Assembly: GCA_021151525.1 (NCBI GenBank)
Contig: JAGKXD010000030.1
Coordinates: 1-40,726, forward strand
Length of the DNA: 40,726 nucleotides
DNA from: Cellvibrionaceae bacterium
Lineage (GTDB): Bacteria; Pseudomonadota; Gammaproteobacteria; Pseudomonadales; Cellvibrionaceae
Direction of reading: 5' to 3'
Shown here: positions 1 through 8,541 of the stretch, piece after piece
Layout of the letters: each line of letters begins with the position of its first letter
Numbering within the stretch: position 1 is the stretch's first letter
Translations under genes and position numbers: made by a program
The notes under the pieces: generated by a model
Told to the model about the DNA's origin: nothing
Seen by the model: only the letters and a program-made list of their open reading frames with translations
Databases searched by the model: none

Positions 1-38
1 ATTCTTATTTTATATATTGGCGATTTTCTCATAAACAA

Positions 39-64
39 AAAGGGCAAGCCGAAGCTTGCCCTTT
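39..64 (-). terminator. Rho-independent terminator of the TorF-like porin gene
   Basis: An 11-bp perfect stem (39-49 with 54-64) closes on a 4-base loop. Read on the minus strand it is followed by a T-rich run. It lies 20 bases past the porin stop codon. Confidence 0.9.
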
Positions 65-83
65 GGGAACTACATTTTGACGA

Positions 84-749
84 TTACAAAATTGGCAACG
101 TCAGGGTAACAACAACGTTCACTTCTTTGTTGATATCTGAACCGCCATCATCAACGATAGAACCAACAGTGAAGCTCAACTTATCGTTGTACTTGTAGGT
201 AGCATCGATGTGAGAAGAGGTAATTTTGCTCTTCATCATGTGTTGACCGTATTTGAAAGAGAATGAGTCAAAGATCAATTCAGCAGTAGCATAGGCGTAA
301 TCTTTGCTGCTCAATGGATCGTGGTCAGCAACGATTGCATCGTAGTAAGTCAACTTCAGCGGGCCGTAGCCGATGGTTGGAATCAACTCTACATAATCAC
401 CTACTTTGAATGGCTCAATACCTGCGCCTTTAGGTGCTGCGTAGTTGTAAGAGGTAACGCCCAAACCATAAGTGAAATCGCCTGCTTTACCTGAGTAAGC
501 ACCGTACAAATCCCACTCAGTACCCAAGGTACCATCACCAGATGAAGTCCAAACACCAGCAATAAAGCCATCGCTGCTTACGTTTACATCCGCAGCCAAC
601 GCAGCACCACCACCCAAATCATAACCACGCCAGTAGTACATGTTAGAAGCACTAACAGTAGCAGCAACTTCAGCGTGAGCAGCAGGTACGGCAAAACCAG
701 CTACGGCAGACAGTGCGGCGCAAGCAACAACTAATTTTTTCATCTTCAT
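84..749 (-). CDS. TorF family putative outer-membrane porin
   Basis: The 221-residue product is a predicted outer-membrane beta-barrel protein of the TorF/Gcw_chp family, whose substrate is generally unknown. A signal peptide covers residues 1-26 and ends in AHA before the mature Glu. The mature part is rich in alternating aromatic and polar residues (YYWRGYDLGG near residue 38, repeated Tyr/Phe/Trp strands) and ends in a short hydrophobic strand, as barrels do. No cysteines occur after the signal. The start at 749 is preceded by GAGGA at a suitable distance. The gene is a single unit with its own terminator. The family call comes from the N-terminal YYWRG motif and length. Transport specificity cannot be read from the sequence. 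Confidence 0.8.
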   Translation of the reverse strand: MKMKKLVVACAALSAVAGFAVPAAHAEVAATVSASNMYYWRGYDLGGGAALAADVNVSSDGFIAGVWTSSGDGTLGTEWDLYGAYSGKAGDFTYGLGVTSYNYAAPKGAGIEPFKVGDYVELIPTIGYGPLKLTYYDAIVADHDPLSSKDYAYATAELIFDSFSFKYGQHMMKSKITSSHIDATYKYNDKLSFTVGSIVDDGGSDINKEVNVVVTLTLPIL

Positions 750-1030
750 GAGTAAATCCTCTAAGTATGTTTCTACATTTAGTTTTTGAGGTAGCCGAAC
801 CGTTTAGAACGACATGCCTGTAACTTTGCAGATTGCAAGCCAACTTTAAATTTTCCTTAATTTTCATTAAGTTAAATTACGAATACCATCTTGCATACAA
901 AATAAAATACTCACACAAGCACCATATTGAAGCACAAATTCGCACTAAGGCTAGGATGCACGCACCAAATCCGCTCACTTGAATTTATCCACACTAGCTT
1001 TAGCCTCTTGCAGTAGATCTTCACGCCACA

Positions 1031-1921
1031 TCATTTTCTGCAAAGCGATAAAAACCAACTTTCGGATGACAAATCCAAATAGAGCAATAAAGCAATCACC
1101 ACCAATGCAGCCCCCATCCAAAGCTGTAAACTCAAGGATTCATGAGCAACACAAGCGCCTAATATCAAGGCCAATACTGGTGTCATGAAAGTAATAAGCG
1201 ATACTGCCGTGGGTGACATATTGGCAAGCACATAAAAAAATAAAGCTGCCCCCACCAATGAACCCAAAATTGCCAAATAACCTACCGCAACTAATGATTT
1301 CATCGATATGGCAATTGGCACATATCCATCCACAACCCACCACATCACCAAAAGTCCAGGCAATGCAAACAAAAGCGTTCCCAATGCCTGATTAAACGCA
1401 TCGGTTTTAACTTCAATTTTTTTAACCAAGACACTGCTAAAACTAAATAAACAACAAGACAATAAAATTCCCGCAACGCCATAGGCTGCACGCAAATCAA
1501 ACGTCAACTGATGATAAAAAATAACAACCAAACCAGTGAGCGCCAACAACAAAGCAAACACCCGCCGCGCACTAAAAGGATTTTGTTTAAGCAGCACCAA
1601 CGTCATTAACCCCATCACGAAAGGTGACATAGCAAAAACTACCGCAACCAAACCCGAAGGAATAAATTGCGCAGACCAATACACCACAGGCATATTAGGA
1701 AAAATGCCTATAGCGCCCGCCGCATAAACCCGCCACACGCCCGCTTGCCCGAAAAGTTTTCTGCGCAAAAATAAATTAATCATTAACCCAAGCGCGAGCG
1801 CAACTGACATGCGCAGTAGAACCGCAGCAATAAAACTTAAGCTATCGCTGCTCCATTGAATAGTCAGTGGCGTAGTCGCCCATATGAGCACCACCGAAAA
1901 ATATGCGAGTAAAACTGCCAT
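1031..1921 (-). CDS. EamA/DMT-family inner-membrane transporter
   Basis: This 296-residue protein is almost entirely hydrophobic, with about ten membrane segments in two repeated halves, as in the drug/metabolite transporter superfamily. Typical EamA features are the opening WATTPLTIQW, the loop AQFIPSGLVAVVFAMSP near the middle of the first half, and MSPTAVSLITFMTPVLALILG in the second half. A start eight codons upstream (1945) is open, but AAGGAGG sits six bases before the ATG at 1921, so 1921 is chosen. The substrate is unknown; relatives export amino acids or other metabolites. The gene has no close partner. No terminator was seen directly downstream. Confidence 0.85.
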   Translation of the reverse strand: MAVLLAYFSVVLIWATTPLTIQWSSDSLSFIAAVLLRMSVALALGLMINLFLRRKLFGQAGVWRVYAAGAIGIFPNMPVVYWSAQFIPSGLVAVVFAMSPFVMGLMTLVLLKQNPFSARRVFALLLALTGLVVIFYHQLTFDLRAAYGVAGILLSCCLFSFSSVLVKKIEVKTDAFNQALGTLLFALPGLLVMWWVVDGYVPIAISMKSLVAVGYLAILGSLVGAALFFYVLANMSPTAVSLITFMTPVLALILGACVAHESLSLQLWMGAALVVIALLLYLDLSSESWFLSLCRK

Positions 1922-2007
1922 GCGCTGCCTCCTTGTTTTCCACAATAAAAATTATTGCTTTGAATAAGGGCTACAAGAGAAAACACGCGGCAATTTTTAG
2001 GAAAACA

Positions 2008-2038
2008 AAAAGGCCGCAGGTTTTATGCTGCGGCCTTT
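2008..2038 (-). terminator. Orphan rho-independent terminator, minus strand
   Basis: A stem of about 11 bp (AAAGGCCGCAG with its complement) is followed on the minus strand by TTTTTGTTTT. No intact gene leads into it. The only candidate is the broken reading frame that ends at 2060. Confidence 0.8.
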
Positions 2039-2059
2039 GAAAATTAGAGAATATTAAAA

Positions 2060-2209
2060 CTATTTACTCTCGCTCAAATTCCGCAAATAAAAATAGGTTG
2101 CCGACCAGCCAAAATAGGGGTCGTGCGACGCAAATTCGTTTAGCGGAATGATGTAGAGACATAGTGTTAATTTCTGAACAATTAAAGATGAACTGACTCT
2201 AAAGGATCT
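2060..2209 (-). pseudogene. Possible 3' remnant of a lost protein gene
   Basis: On the minus strand, 49 codons stay open between stop codons at 2210-2212 and 2060-2062. The last 30 residues read like real protein, with an aromatic-rich tail that includes DPYFGWSATYFYLRN. There is no start codon with a ribosome binding site. A strong terminator in the same direction begins 21 bases after the stop. The simplest reading is the C-terminal end of a gene whose 5' part has been deleted. I do not recognise the family. A chance reading frame is possible at this length. Confidence 0.35.
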
Positions 2210-2294
2210 TTATAACTTTCACAACGGCTTTTTAAATATTTTTTTATAAGACCAAATCCCCTATACTTTCGTCCATATTCAACTAGGCATCATT

Positions 2295-3542
2295 ATGAAG
2301 ACTTATCTCGTTGGCGGCGCAGTGCGCGACAAATTACTCGGCTACCCCTTTCACGAAAAAGATTGGGTAGTTGTAGGTGCCACACCAGAAATCATGGAGC
2401 AACAGGGCTTCACTCCAGTCGGCAAAGATTTCCCAGTTTTTTTACATCCAACCACAAAAGAAGAATATGCGCTGGCTCGCACCGAACGCAAAACTGGCCG
2501 CGGTTATGCAGGATTTAGTTTTTATTGCGGAGAAGAAGTCACACTCGAAGATGATTTAATTCGCCGCGACCTAACCATCAATGCCATGGCTGAAGATGAA
2601 CATGGAAACATTGTTGATCCCTACGGAGGCCAACAAGATATCACCCACAAAAAACTGCGCCATGTTTCTGCTGCATTTTTAGAAGACCCTGTGCGCATAT
2701 TACGTATTGCACGTTTCGCTGCACGCTATCATCATTTAGGTTTTACCATTGCCGATGAGACCAATGCACTTATGTGTGAGATGGTAAACAATGGTGAGGT
2801 CGATCATTTGGTAGCTGAACGTGTTTGGAAAGAAATGGAACGCGCATTGGGTGAAGCTGCACCGGACATTTTTATTCACAGTTTGCGCGACTGCGGTGCA
2901 CTCGCACGCTTGCTCCCTGAAATTGATGCTCTCTTTGGCGTACCGCAAACGGCAACTCATCACCCGGAAATTGATACCGGCATTCACACCTTGATGAGTT
3001 TGCAGCAAGCTGCGAAATTAACTGACAGCACAGTCATTCGTTTTGCAACGCTGTTACACGACTTGGGCAAAGCTAAGACACCACAAGCAGAATGGCCGCG
3101 CCATATTGCCCACGAAGATCGCAGCCTGCCGTTGGTCAAACAATTGTGCGAACGCATTGCTGCCCCAAAAGACCATAAAGAATTGGCACTCATAGTTGCG
3201 CAATGGCACACTCACTGTCATCGCGCTTTAGAATTAAAGCCTGCAACCTTGTTAAAAGTTTTTCAGCAAACCGATGCTTTTCGTCGCTCCGAACGTTTTG
3301 ATAGTTTTTTAACCTGTTGTGAAGCAGATGCCCGCGGTCGCACCGGATTTGAAAATCGCGATTATCCGCAAGCGAATTATTTTCGCAATGCATTAAAAGC
3401 ATGTCAGGACGTTGATATAAAAGAAATCGCTGCGCGCGGATTTACCGGTAAAGCATTTGGCGATGAAGTAAATCGCATCCGGCTGACCACGCTAACCAAC
3501 ATTAAAAACGATTTAAAAATTAACACAGCAGAACAACTATGA
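2295..3542 (+). CDS. cca: Multifunctional CCA-adding tRNA nucleotidyltransferase
   Basis: Cca adds or repairs the 3' CCA of tRNAs from CTP and ATP in the cytoplasm. The 415-residue length fits the long gammaproteobacterial form (E. coli 412). The N-terminal class II nucleotidyltransferase fold is clear: GGAVRDKLLG at 7-16, then the carboxylate pair at 21 and 23 (Glu and Asp; E. coli has Asp at both), and RRDLTINAMA near residue 90. A C-terminal HD phosphohydrolase domain follows, with HDLGK beginning at residue 255. The ATG of zntB overlaps the cca stop by four bases, so the two are probably translated together. Here cca faces away from folK, folB and tsaD, whereas in Pseudomonas, as I recall, these genes lie in one neighbourhood. 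Confidence 0.97.
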   Translation: MKTYLVGGAVRDKLLGYPFHEKDWVVVGATPEIMEQQGFTPVGKDFPVFLHPTTKEEYALARTERKTGRGYAGFSFYCGEEVTLEDDLIRRDLTINAMAEDEHGNIVDPYGGQQDITHKKLRHVSAAFLEDPVRILRIARFAARYHHLGFTIADETNALMCEMVNNGEVDHLVAERVWKEMERALGEAAPDIFIHSLRDCGALARLLPEIDALFGVPQTATHHPEIDTGIHTLMSLQQAAKLTDSTVIRFATLLHDLGKAKTPQAEWPRHIAHEDRSLPLVKQLCERIAAPKDHKELALIVAQWHTHCHRALELKPATLLKVFQQTDAFRRSERFDSFLTCCEADARGRTGFENRDYPQANYFRNALKACQDVDIKEIAARGFTGKAFGDEVNRIRLTTLTNIKNDLKINTAEQL

Positions 3543-4504
3543 TCCGCACTCAACTGTTAACAGAAAATGGCGAACTACTCATTGGCGATCAAAGCCTGAT
3601 AGAAATATGGCGCCACAACAAGGCCTGTTTTATCTGGATTGATTTAGAAGGCGAGCGCCCTGCCGATGAAAAAGCCATGCTGCAATCACTTGATTGCCAT
3701 ACGCTTGCGATTGAAGATGTACAGCGCTATCGCCACCCCCCCAAAACAGAAACATTTGATAATCACACATTGATTTTGTATCGCGGTTTAAGTGAGTTTA
3801 AAAAAGACCTCACCTTCAAACAAATGACCATTGCCCTTTTCGCAGGTGACCGCTGTTTAATTAGTTGTCACCAACGGCCTTCTCGCGGCATAACTTACTT
3901 TTGGGAACATTGCCACAAAGAAAATTTAATTGTGAGCCCAGGCCTTTTGGCCTCAAAAATAATGCGTTTTTCGGTCGGCTGTTATGTAGATTCACTGCTA
4001 GAGTTCGAACCATTTCTCAACGAAATGGAAGATTCCATGCAAGATAAACCCAGCGACGATATTATGCGCGAACTTATCGCTTATAAATCGCGCCTGCGAA
4101 AATTGAAACGTATATTTAGCTACCATGAGCGCCTTGTCACCAATCTTTTAAAAGATATTCCACAGCGTTTAATTGATGAAGACGGCGATATTGAACACGG
4201 CTTGCAGGATTTGTTTGAGCGCTGCGAACGCCTAAATAGTCTGTGCGCCATGTACTACGAAATTTGCGGCGACTTAATTAACGGCTATCTATCGATTAGC
4301 TCACATCAGCTGAACAACACTATGAAAGTGCTTACAGTAATCACGGCGATTTTTGTTCCGCTCACGTTTATTGTTGGTGTTTACGGTATGAATTTTGACA
4401 ACATGCCGGAACTGCATTGGCACTACGGTTACTTTTATATTTTATCGGGCATGTTGCTATTTGCCTGCGCAGCAACTGCATTTGCGTATAAAAAATGGCT
4501 GTAA
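3539..4504 (+). CDS. zntB: ZntB-type zinc transporter, CorA family
   Basis: This 321-residue inner-membrane protein belongs to the CorA/MIT superfamily and is closest in style to ZntB. It has a long cytoplasmic alpha/beta and coiled N-terminal part followed by two C-terminal membrane helices. The pore signature GMN is at residues 283-285, followed by a loop with MPELHWHYGY, as in ZntB rather than in Mg-transporting CorA. ZntB moves zinc. It was first described as an exporter and later as a proton-coupled importer, so direction is left open. It begins inside the end of cca (ATGA overlap), which implies translational coupling. No terminator was recognised in the 139 bases before the next gene. 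Confidence 0.88.
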   Translation: MIRTQLLTENGELLIGDQSLIEIWRHNKACFIWIDLEGERPADEKAMLQSLDCHTLAIEDVQRYRHPPKTETFDNHTLILYRGLSEFKKDLTFKQMTIALFAGDRCLISCHQRPSRGITYFWEHCHKENLIVSPGLLASKIMRFSVGCYVDSLLEFEPFLNEMEDSMQDKPSDDIMRELIAYKSRLRKLKRIFSYHERLVTNLLKDIPQRLIDEDGDIEHGLQDLFERCERLNSLCAMYYEICGDLINGYLSISSHQLNNTMKVLTVITAIFVPLTFIVGVYGMNFDNMPELHWHYGYFYILSGMLLFACAATAFAYKKWL

Positions 4505-4643
4505 CAGCAAGCAGGAACAAGCACTCAACAAACCTCTAGTCATAAAATGTTAACGATCAACCTCTATGGTATGAAATATGTTTGCACCTATTTCGCAAAG
4601 CGAAAGCCCGGCAAACACAATTTAACTAATAACAGAGGTTTCC

Positions 4644-6380
4644 ATGCATTTATTTTCAAAAGCATTTTTTACTGCTGCAGTTTTATGTTTGCCGCTAGCG
4701 GCTAACGCTATTAATCCTGGTGATATCGCCATTATTGGTATTTACACTGATGCTCCCGATAAAACCGCTTTCGTTGCGCTTGCGAATTTACCCGCAGGCA
4801 CAACCATTAATTTTACCGATGAAGGCTGGAAATCTTCTGGCGGTTTTCGCAGTGGTGAGAGCCACATCAGCTGGACAGCACCCGCAGGTGGAGTTGCAGC
4901 GGGCACAGTGGTGAGTTTGGATATGTCCGATCTTTCCAATAGCGGCGACCAAGTTATTGCGTACACCGGGACGCAAACTAGCCCAACATTTATTTTTGCA
5001 TTGAATAACGATGGCAGCAGCTGGGCGAGTAACGCCACCAGCAATAATAATTCTGCATTACCCACAGGCTTAATCAACGGCAGCAATGCTATTGCGCTCA
5101 ATGAAAAAGATAATGCGGCTTACACCGGCATTACTTCTGGCACTGCCAGTGCATTGCTCGCGGCAATTGCAAACAAAGCCAATTGGACCGGCAGCGATAG
5201 CAGCACACCAGTTTGGCCAAGCAGTTTCACTGTAATTTCTGGAACCACAAGCAGTGCTGCGAACAGCAGTAAAAGCAGTAGCTCAATAAGCAGCGCTCCT
5301 AGCAACACTCAAACAAGCAGCTCCAAATCAAATAGCAGCGCAGCAAACAGCAGTGTTGCAAGCAGCCTCATCTCTAGCAGCATTTCATCAAGCAGTCGCT
5401 CAAATGCCAGCTCAGCCGTAAGCATTCCGCCTGTAGCCACTTATCAACAAACTGCCGACGGTTCTGCCGCTGTGTGGGCAGGCGATCACTTTATTAATTT
5501 CGATGATGAAACCAATATTGCTCGTTTGTATAAAGCCGGCACAGGCAGCGCTCCCGTTAAAAAATGGGATTTAACCAGCAGCCTTGGCTTATCAAATGAA
5601 GCGGATTTTGAAGATGCTGCGCGTATTGGTAACGATGTATTGTTAATCAGCTCGCATGGCCGCAATAAAGATGGCGAACTCAAAACAGATCGCTACAGAT
5701 TTGCTCGTTTAAGCGTTTCTGGCAGCGGCGCAAGCACAAGCTTAAGTGTCACCGGCTACACTAAAACACTTTTGCAAAATATGTTGGACAGCAGCAAATG
5801 GCAACAACCTGATACTGCCGTTATTAGCTTGTTAAAAGAACGCACGCAATTGGAAACGGCAACAGTCCCCAATCTTGCTCCAAAAGCAGATGGTTTTAAT
5901 ATCGAAGGTTTGGCACAATTACCCGGTAGCACAACACGTGTTGCAATTGGTTTGCGCAACCCACTTATTAATAATCAAGCAATTGTTATTACACTTGAAA
6001 ATCCATTGGAAGCTGCAACGGGCGCAACACCTGTATTCGGGCAAGCAATTCGTTTGGATTTGGCAGGCTACGGTGTGCGCGCTATGGCGTGGTCTGCAAC
6101 AGACAATATGATGTACATTCTCGCCGGTCATATTAATTCTGACCCAGAAGCGAATTTTTTCTTGTATCGCTGGAATGGCCAACCAACATCAGCCGCAGAA
6201 TATTTAGGTGCATACCAACACAGCAGTGGCGGTTCGCTTGAAGCAATTCTGCCGCACGCAGGCACCAAGACACTGCGTATTTTGGTAGATGAAGGTGCAG
6301 TTTTGGTGAATGGTACTGAAAATAAATCTTTGCCCACAGCTGATCAACGCTTTCACGATATGCTGATTACATTGCCGTAA
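4644..6380 (+). CDS. Secreted protein: lamin-tail-like N-domain, Ser linker, DUF3616 domain
   Basis: The 578-residue product has a signal peptide (residues 1-22, ANA before Ile). Residues 23-195 form a domain of the type found on secreted nucleases and surface proteins: GDIAIIGIYTDAPDKTAFVAL, then TTINFTDEGW and SALPTGLINGSNAIAL. Residues about 199-260 are mostly Ser with Asn/Ala, the linker style seen in Cellvibrio secreted enzymes. The C-terminal 300 residues match DUF3616 in pattern, including FNIEGLAQLPGSTTRVAIGLRNP and a predicted beta-propeller-like run of strands. No catalytic motif is apparent. The ATG has AGAGG upstream. Function is unknown; an extracellular or periplasmic role is inferred from the signal and linker. 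The domain names are recalled from motif patterns, not searched. Confidence 0.75.
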   Translation: MHLFSKAFFTAAVLCLPLAANAINPGDIAIIGIYTDAPDKTAFVALANLPAGTTINFTDEGWKSSGGFRSGESHISWTAPAGGVAAGTVVSLDMSDLSNSGDQVIAYTGTQTSPTFIFALNNDGSSWASNATSNNNSALPTGLINGSNAIALNEKDNAAYTGITSGTASALLAAIANKANWTGSDSSTPVWPSSFTVISGTTSSAANSSKSSSSISSAPSNTQTSSSKSNSSAANSSVASSLISSSISSSSRSNASSAVSIPPVATYQQTADGSAAVWAGDHFINFDDETNIARLYKAGTGSAPVKKWDLTSSLGLSNEADFEDAARIGNDVLLISSHGRNKDGELKTDRYRFARLSVSGSGASTSLSVTGYTKTLLQNMLDSSKWQQPDTAVISLLKERTQLETATVPNLAPKADGFNIEGLAQLPGSTTRVAIGLRNPLINNQAIVITLENPLEAATGATPVFGQAIRLDLAGYGVRAMAWSATDNMMYILAGHINSDPEANFFLYRWNGQPTSAAEYLGAYQHSSGGSLEAILPHAGTKTLRILVDEGAVLVNGTENKSLPTADQRFHDMLITLP

Positions 6381-6404
6381 ATTTTATTGTGATTATGATG
6401 CACG

Positions 6405-6429
6405 CAACTCCGGTGTTAAGCCGGAGTTG
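6405..6429. terminator. Hairpin between convergent genes, loop holds the folK stop
   Basis: A 9-bp perfect stem (CAACTCCGG with its complement) has a 7-base loop that contains the folK stop codon on the minus strand. There is no T run on either side, so it may be only a weak or rho-assisted bidirectional terminator for the DUF3616 gene and folK. Confidence 0.45.
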
Positions 6430-6910
6430 TTAACTCAACAACCCATAAGGCTTGCGATTGCTTATCATAGTTTGCCCATAAATCGGCGTAGCTTTTGTGC
6501 AGCAAAGGGTGAAGTTTGTTAGGCGCTATTTCTGACAAAGGCAAAAGCACAAACGCATTTTGCGTAATCTCTGCACGCGGCAATTCAATGCCAGCTTCCG
6601 TACCAACAAAATCACCGTAGGTTAAAATATCTATATCCAAAGTGCGCGGACTATATTTTGGCCCTGTACGCACGCGACCATTATCGTCTTCGATTTTTTT
6701 TAAGGTTTCTGACAAGCAAGCAATGCTCAGCTCGGTTTCTAAAGATACAACCATATTGTAAAAATGGCTGCCTTTAAAACCTACGGATTCACTTTCATAG
6801 AGAGACGATAAATGCAAAGCACCAAAAATATTTTTGAGCGCATCCAAACCAGCGCGAATATTCTTTTCACGCTCAAGATTGCTGCCTAGCCCCAAAAAAA
6901 CTTGCGTCAT
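6416..6910 (-). CDS. folK: HPPK, folate pyrophosphokinase
   Basis: FolK (2-amino-4-hydroxy-6-hydroxymethyldihydropteridine pyrophosphokinase) transfers pyrophosphate from ATP to 6-hydroxymethyl-dihydropterin, the step after FolB in folate synthesis. The 164 residues match the family's usual length of about 160. The N-terminal VFLGLGSNLE (4-13) and the signature RTLDIDILTYGD (89-100), with the metal-binding Asp pair at 92 and 94, are intact. The ATG overlaps the folB stop by four bases, so folB and folK are coupled and act consecutively. Its own stop lies in the loop of the downstream hairpin. Confidence 0.96.
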   Translation of the reverse strand: MTQVFLGLGSNLEREKNIRAGLDALKNIFGALHLSSLYESESVGFKGSHFYNMVVSLETELSIACLSETLKKIEDDNGRVRTGPKYSPRTLDIDILTYGDFVGTEAGIELPRAEITQNAFVLLPLSEIAPNKLHPLLHKSYADLWANYDKQSQALWVVELTTPA

Positions 6911-7275
6911 TCAGGCAACCCATATTTTTTACCGCGTTCGATAACCAAACCCACATCGCGCGCAGCGCGCACTGCACCCGCTTTACTGACTTGTAAACGC
7001 AACCAGGGTACATGGAACTCATTGATAATAATTTTTGCGATTTCTTCCGCAAGGGTTTCAATTAATTGCGGCTGGAAACTTTCAACAAATTCAATCAAAC
7101 GATCGGACACTGCTTTGTAATTAATCGTATATTGCAAATCATCGGTCGCAGCGGCTTGGCGAATATCCGTTGCCATTTCCAGATCAAAACTCAAAGTTTG
7201 TTTAATCTGGCGCTCCCAATCGTAGACACCAATAATGGTATCAATACGCAAATCGCGGATGTAGACAATATCCAT
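6907..7275 (-). CDS. folB: Dihydroneopterin aldolase
   Basis: FolB cleaves 7,8-dihydroneopterin to 6-hydroxymethyl-dihydropterin and glycolaldehyde. The 122 residues begin MDIVYIRDLRIDTIIGVYDWER, the characteristic FolB opening with the conserved Gly-x-x-x-x-Glu. The Lys in LQVSKAGAVR near residue 98 fits the family's catalytic lysine region. It precedes folK with a 4-base overlap. tsaD ends only 30 bases upstream, so tsaD-folB-folK may form one transcript. In Pseudomonas aeruginosa a plsY-like gene lies between tsaD and folB, as I recall; it is absent here. Confidence 0.95.
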   Translation of the reverse strand: MDIVYIRDLRIDTIIGVYDWERQIKQTLSFDLEMATDIRQAAATDDLQYTINYKAVSDRLIEFVESFQPQLIETLAEEIAKIIINEFHVPWLRLQVSKAGAVRAARDVGLVIERGKKYGLPE

Positions 7276-7305
7276 AAGTAGCTTCGCAGTGAGAAATTTT
7301 AGAAA

Positions 7306-8334
7306 TTAAAGCGGCGGTAAACTATCGAGCGGCCAGCGCGCTTTTACGTTAACGGCGAGCGTTTCGTTTTGTCCCGCCAATAAACGCTGGCAACCGGCGT
7401 AAGCGATCATTGCACCGTTGTCGGTACAGAATTCGTGGCGAGCGTAAAACACTTTTGCGTTAATTTTTGCGAGCGCGATTTCCAAATCTTTGCGCAACTT
7501 TTTATTGGCCGAAACTCCACCCGCAATCACCAAGGTTTTTAACCCGGTTTGCTCAAGTGCGCGTTTGCATTTGATTACCAGTGTTTCCACTACAGCGGTT
7601 TGGAATGCACAGGCGATGTCTGCGCAAGTTTGGTCATCCGGCAAACCATTTTCTTGTTTGTGCGCCGCAACCGTGGTGAGCGTAAAAGTTTTTAATCCGC
7701 TAAAGCTAAAATCCAAACCGGGGCGATCCACCATAGGGCGAGGGAAAACGAAGCGCCCCTCCACACCTGAATCAGCAAGTTTTGCAATTTGTGGGCCGCC
7801 GGGATAATCCAAATCAAGCATTTTGGCGGCTTTATCGAAAGCTTCGCCGGCGGCATCATCCAAAGATTCGCCCAGCAATTCGTAAACGCCAATCGCTTCT
7901 ACTTTTACCAGCTGGGTGTGGCCGCCGGAAACCAACAAAGCTACAAAAGGGAATTCGGGGGGATTATCTTCCAGCATGGGTGCCAGCAAATGACCTTCCA
8001 TATGGTGCACGCCGATTGCAGGCACATTCCACGCGTAGGCGAGCGAGCGCCCCATAGAGGCCCCCACCATAAGCGCACCAATTAAACCGGGGCCGGAGGT
8101 ATAGGCAACACCATCGATATCCGCCGAGGTTGAACCGCTTTCTTCCATTACTTGATTGATTAAGGGCAGGATTTTGCGCACATGGTCGCGCGAGGCCAGC
8201 TCCGGCACCACACCGCCGTATTCTGCATGCAGGGCGATTTGGCTATAAAGGGCATGGGCGAGCAGACCGCGCTCGCTGTCATATATAGCAATGCCGGTTT
8301 CATCGCAGGAAGTTTCAAGACCAAGTATGCGCAT
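7306..8334 (-). CDS. tsaD: TsaD, tRNA threonylcarbamoyladenosine synthase subunit
   Basis: TsaD transfers the threonylcarbamoyl group to A37 of ANN-decoding tRNAs, working with TsaB and TsaE. The 342-residue protein has the ASKHA opening MRILGLETSCDETG, the metal-binding HMEGH motif at 111-115, and the C-terminal DNGAMIA motif in its last 50 residues. Length matches E. coli TsaD (337). It is divergent from rpsU, the arrangement seen in many gammaproteobacteria. The start at 8334 is the only one that keeps the conserved N-terminus. Confidence 0.97.
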   Translation of the reverse strand: MRILGLETSCDETGIAIYDSERGLLAHALYSQIALHAEYGGVVPELASRDHVRKILPLINQVMEESGSTSADIDGVAYTSGPGLIGALMVGASMGRSLAYAWNVPAIGVHHMEGHLLAPMLEDNPPEFPFVALLVSGGHTQLVKVEAIGVYELLGESLDDAAGEAFDKAAKMLDLDYPGGPQIAKLADSGVEGRFVFPRPMVDRPGLDFSFSGLKTFTLTTVAAHKQENGLPDDQTCADIACAFQTAVVETLVIKCKRALEQTGLKTLVIAGGVSANKKLRKDLEIALAKINAKVFYARHEFCTDNGAMIAYAGCQRLLAGQNETLAVNVKARWPLDSLPPL

Positions 8335-8431
8335 GGATAATCAGGTAACCTAGCTATAAATCAGGGAAGGCATAATAAAGGAGATAGAGCTACAAAAACA
8401 GAAGTTTGACCCATCATAAGGGGCTAAATGG

Positions 8432-8460
8432 TTGCAGGGCTATACATAAGCGTATAGAAT
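8432..8460 (+). promoter_or_regulatory. Sigma-70 promoter of rpsU
   Basis: TTGCAG at 8432-8437 and TAGAAT at 8455-8460 are separated by exactly 17 bases. The predicted start site is about 75 bases before the rpsU ATG. An inverted repeat, CTATAC at 8440-8445 and GTATAG at 8452-8457, lies across the spacer and the -10 box and could be an operator or a coincidence. Confidence 0.8.
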
Positions 8461-8541
8461 CCGCACCCCTTGGTTAGCTTGCCGCAACTGCGTCAAACCT
8501 ATCCTCAAGACATCATTTTTCAGAACAGAACAGGTCAGAAC

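Larger units (their letters stand above)
1922..2294. other. Intergenic region between the EamA gene and cca
   Basis: This 373-base stretch holds the minus-strand terminator at 2008-2038 and the possible gene remnant at 2060-2209. The final 85 bases before cca are A+T rich and probably carry the cca promoter, but no clear -35/-10 pair could be fixed by eye. Confidence 0.6.

Noticed and set aside
4742..5101. 119-codon minus-strand frame inside the DUF3616-type gene
   Set aside because: Shadow of the coding strand, without start signal or recognisable domain.
5238..5424. Repetitive AGC/AGT-rich stretch that could be taken for a repeat array
   Set aside because: It is a serine-rich linker in frame, with irregular spacing. 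It is not a CRISPR array or tandem DNA repeat.
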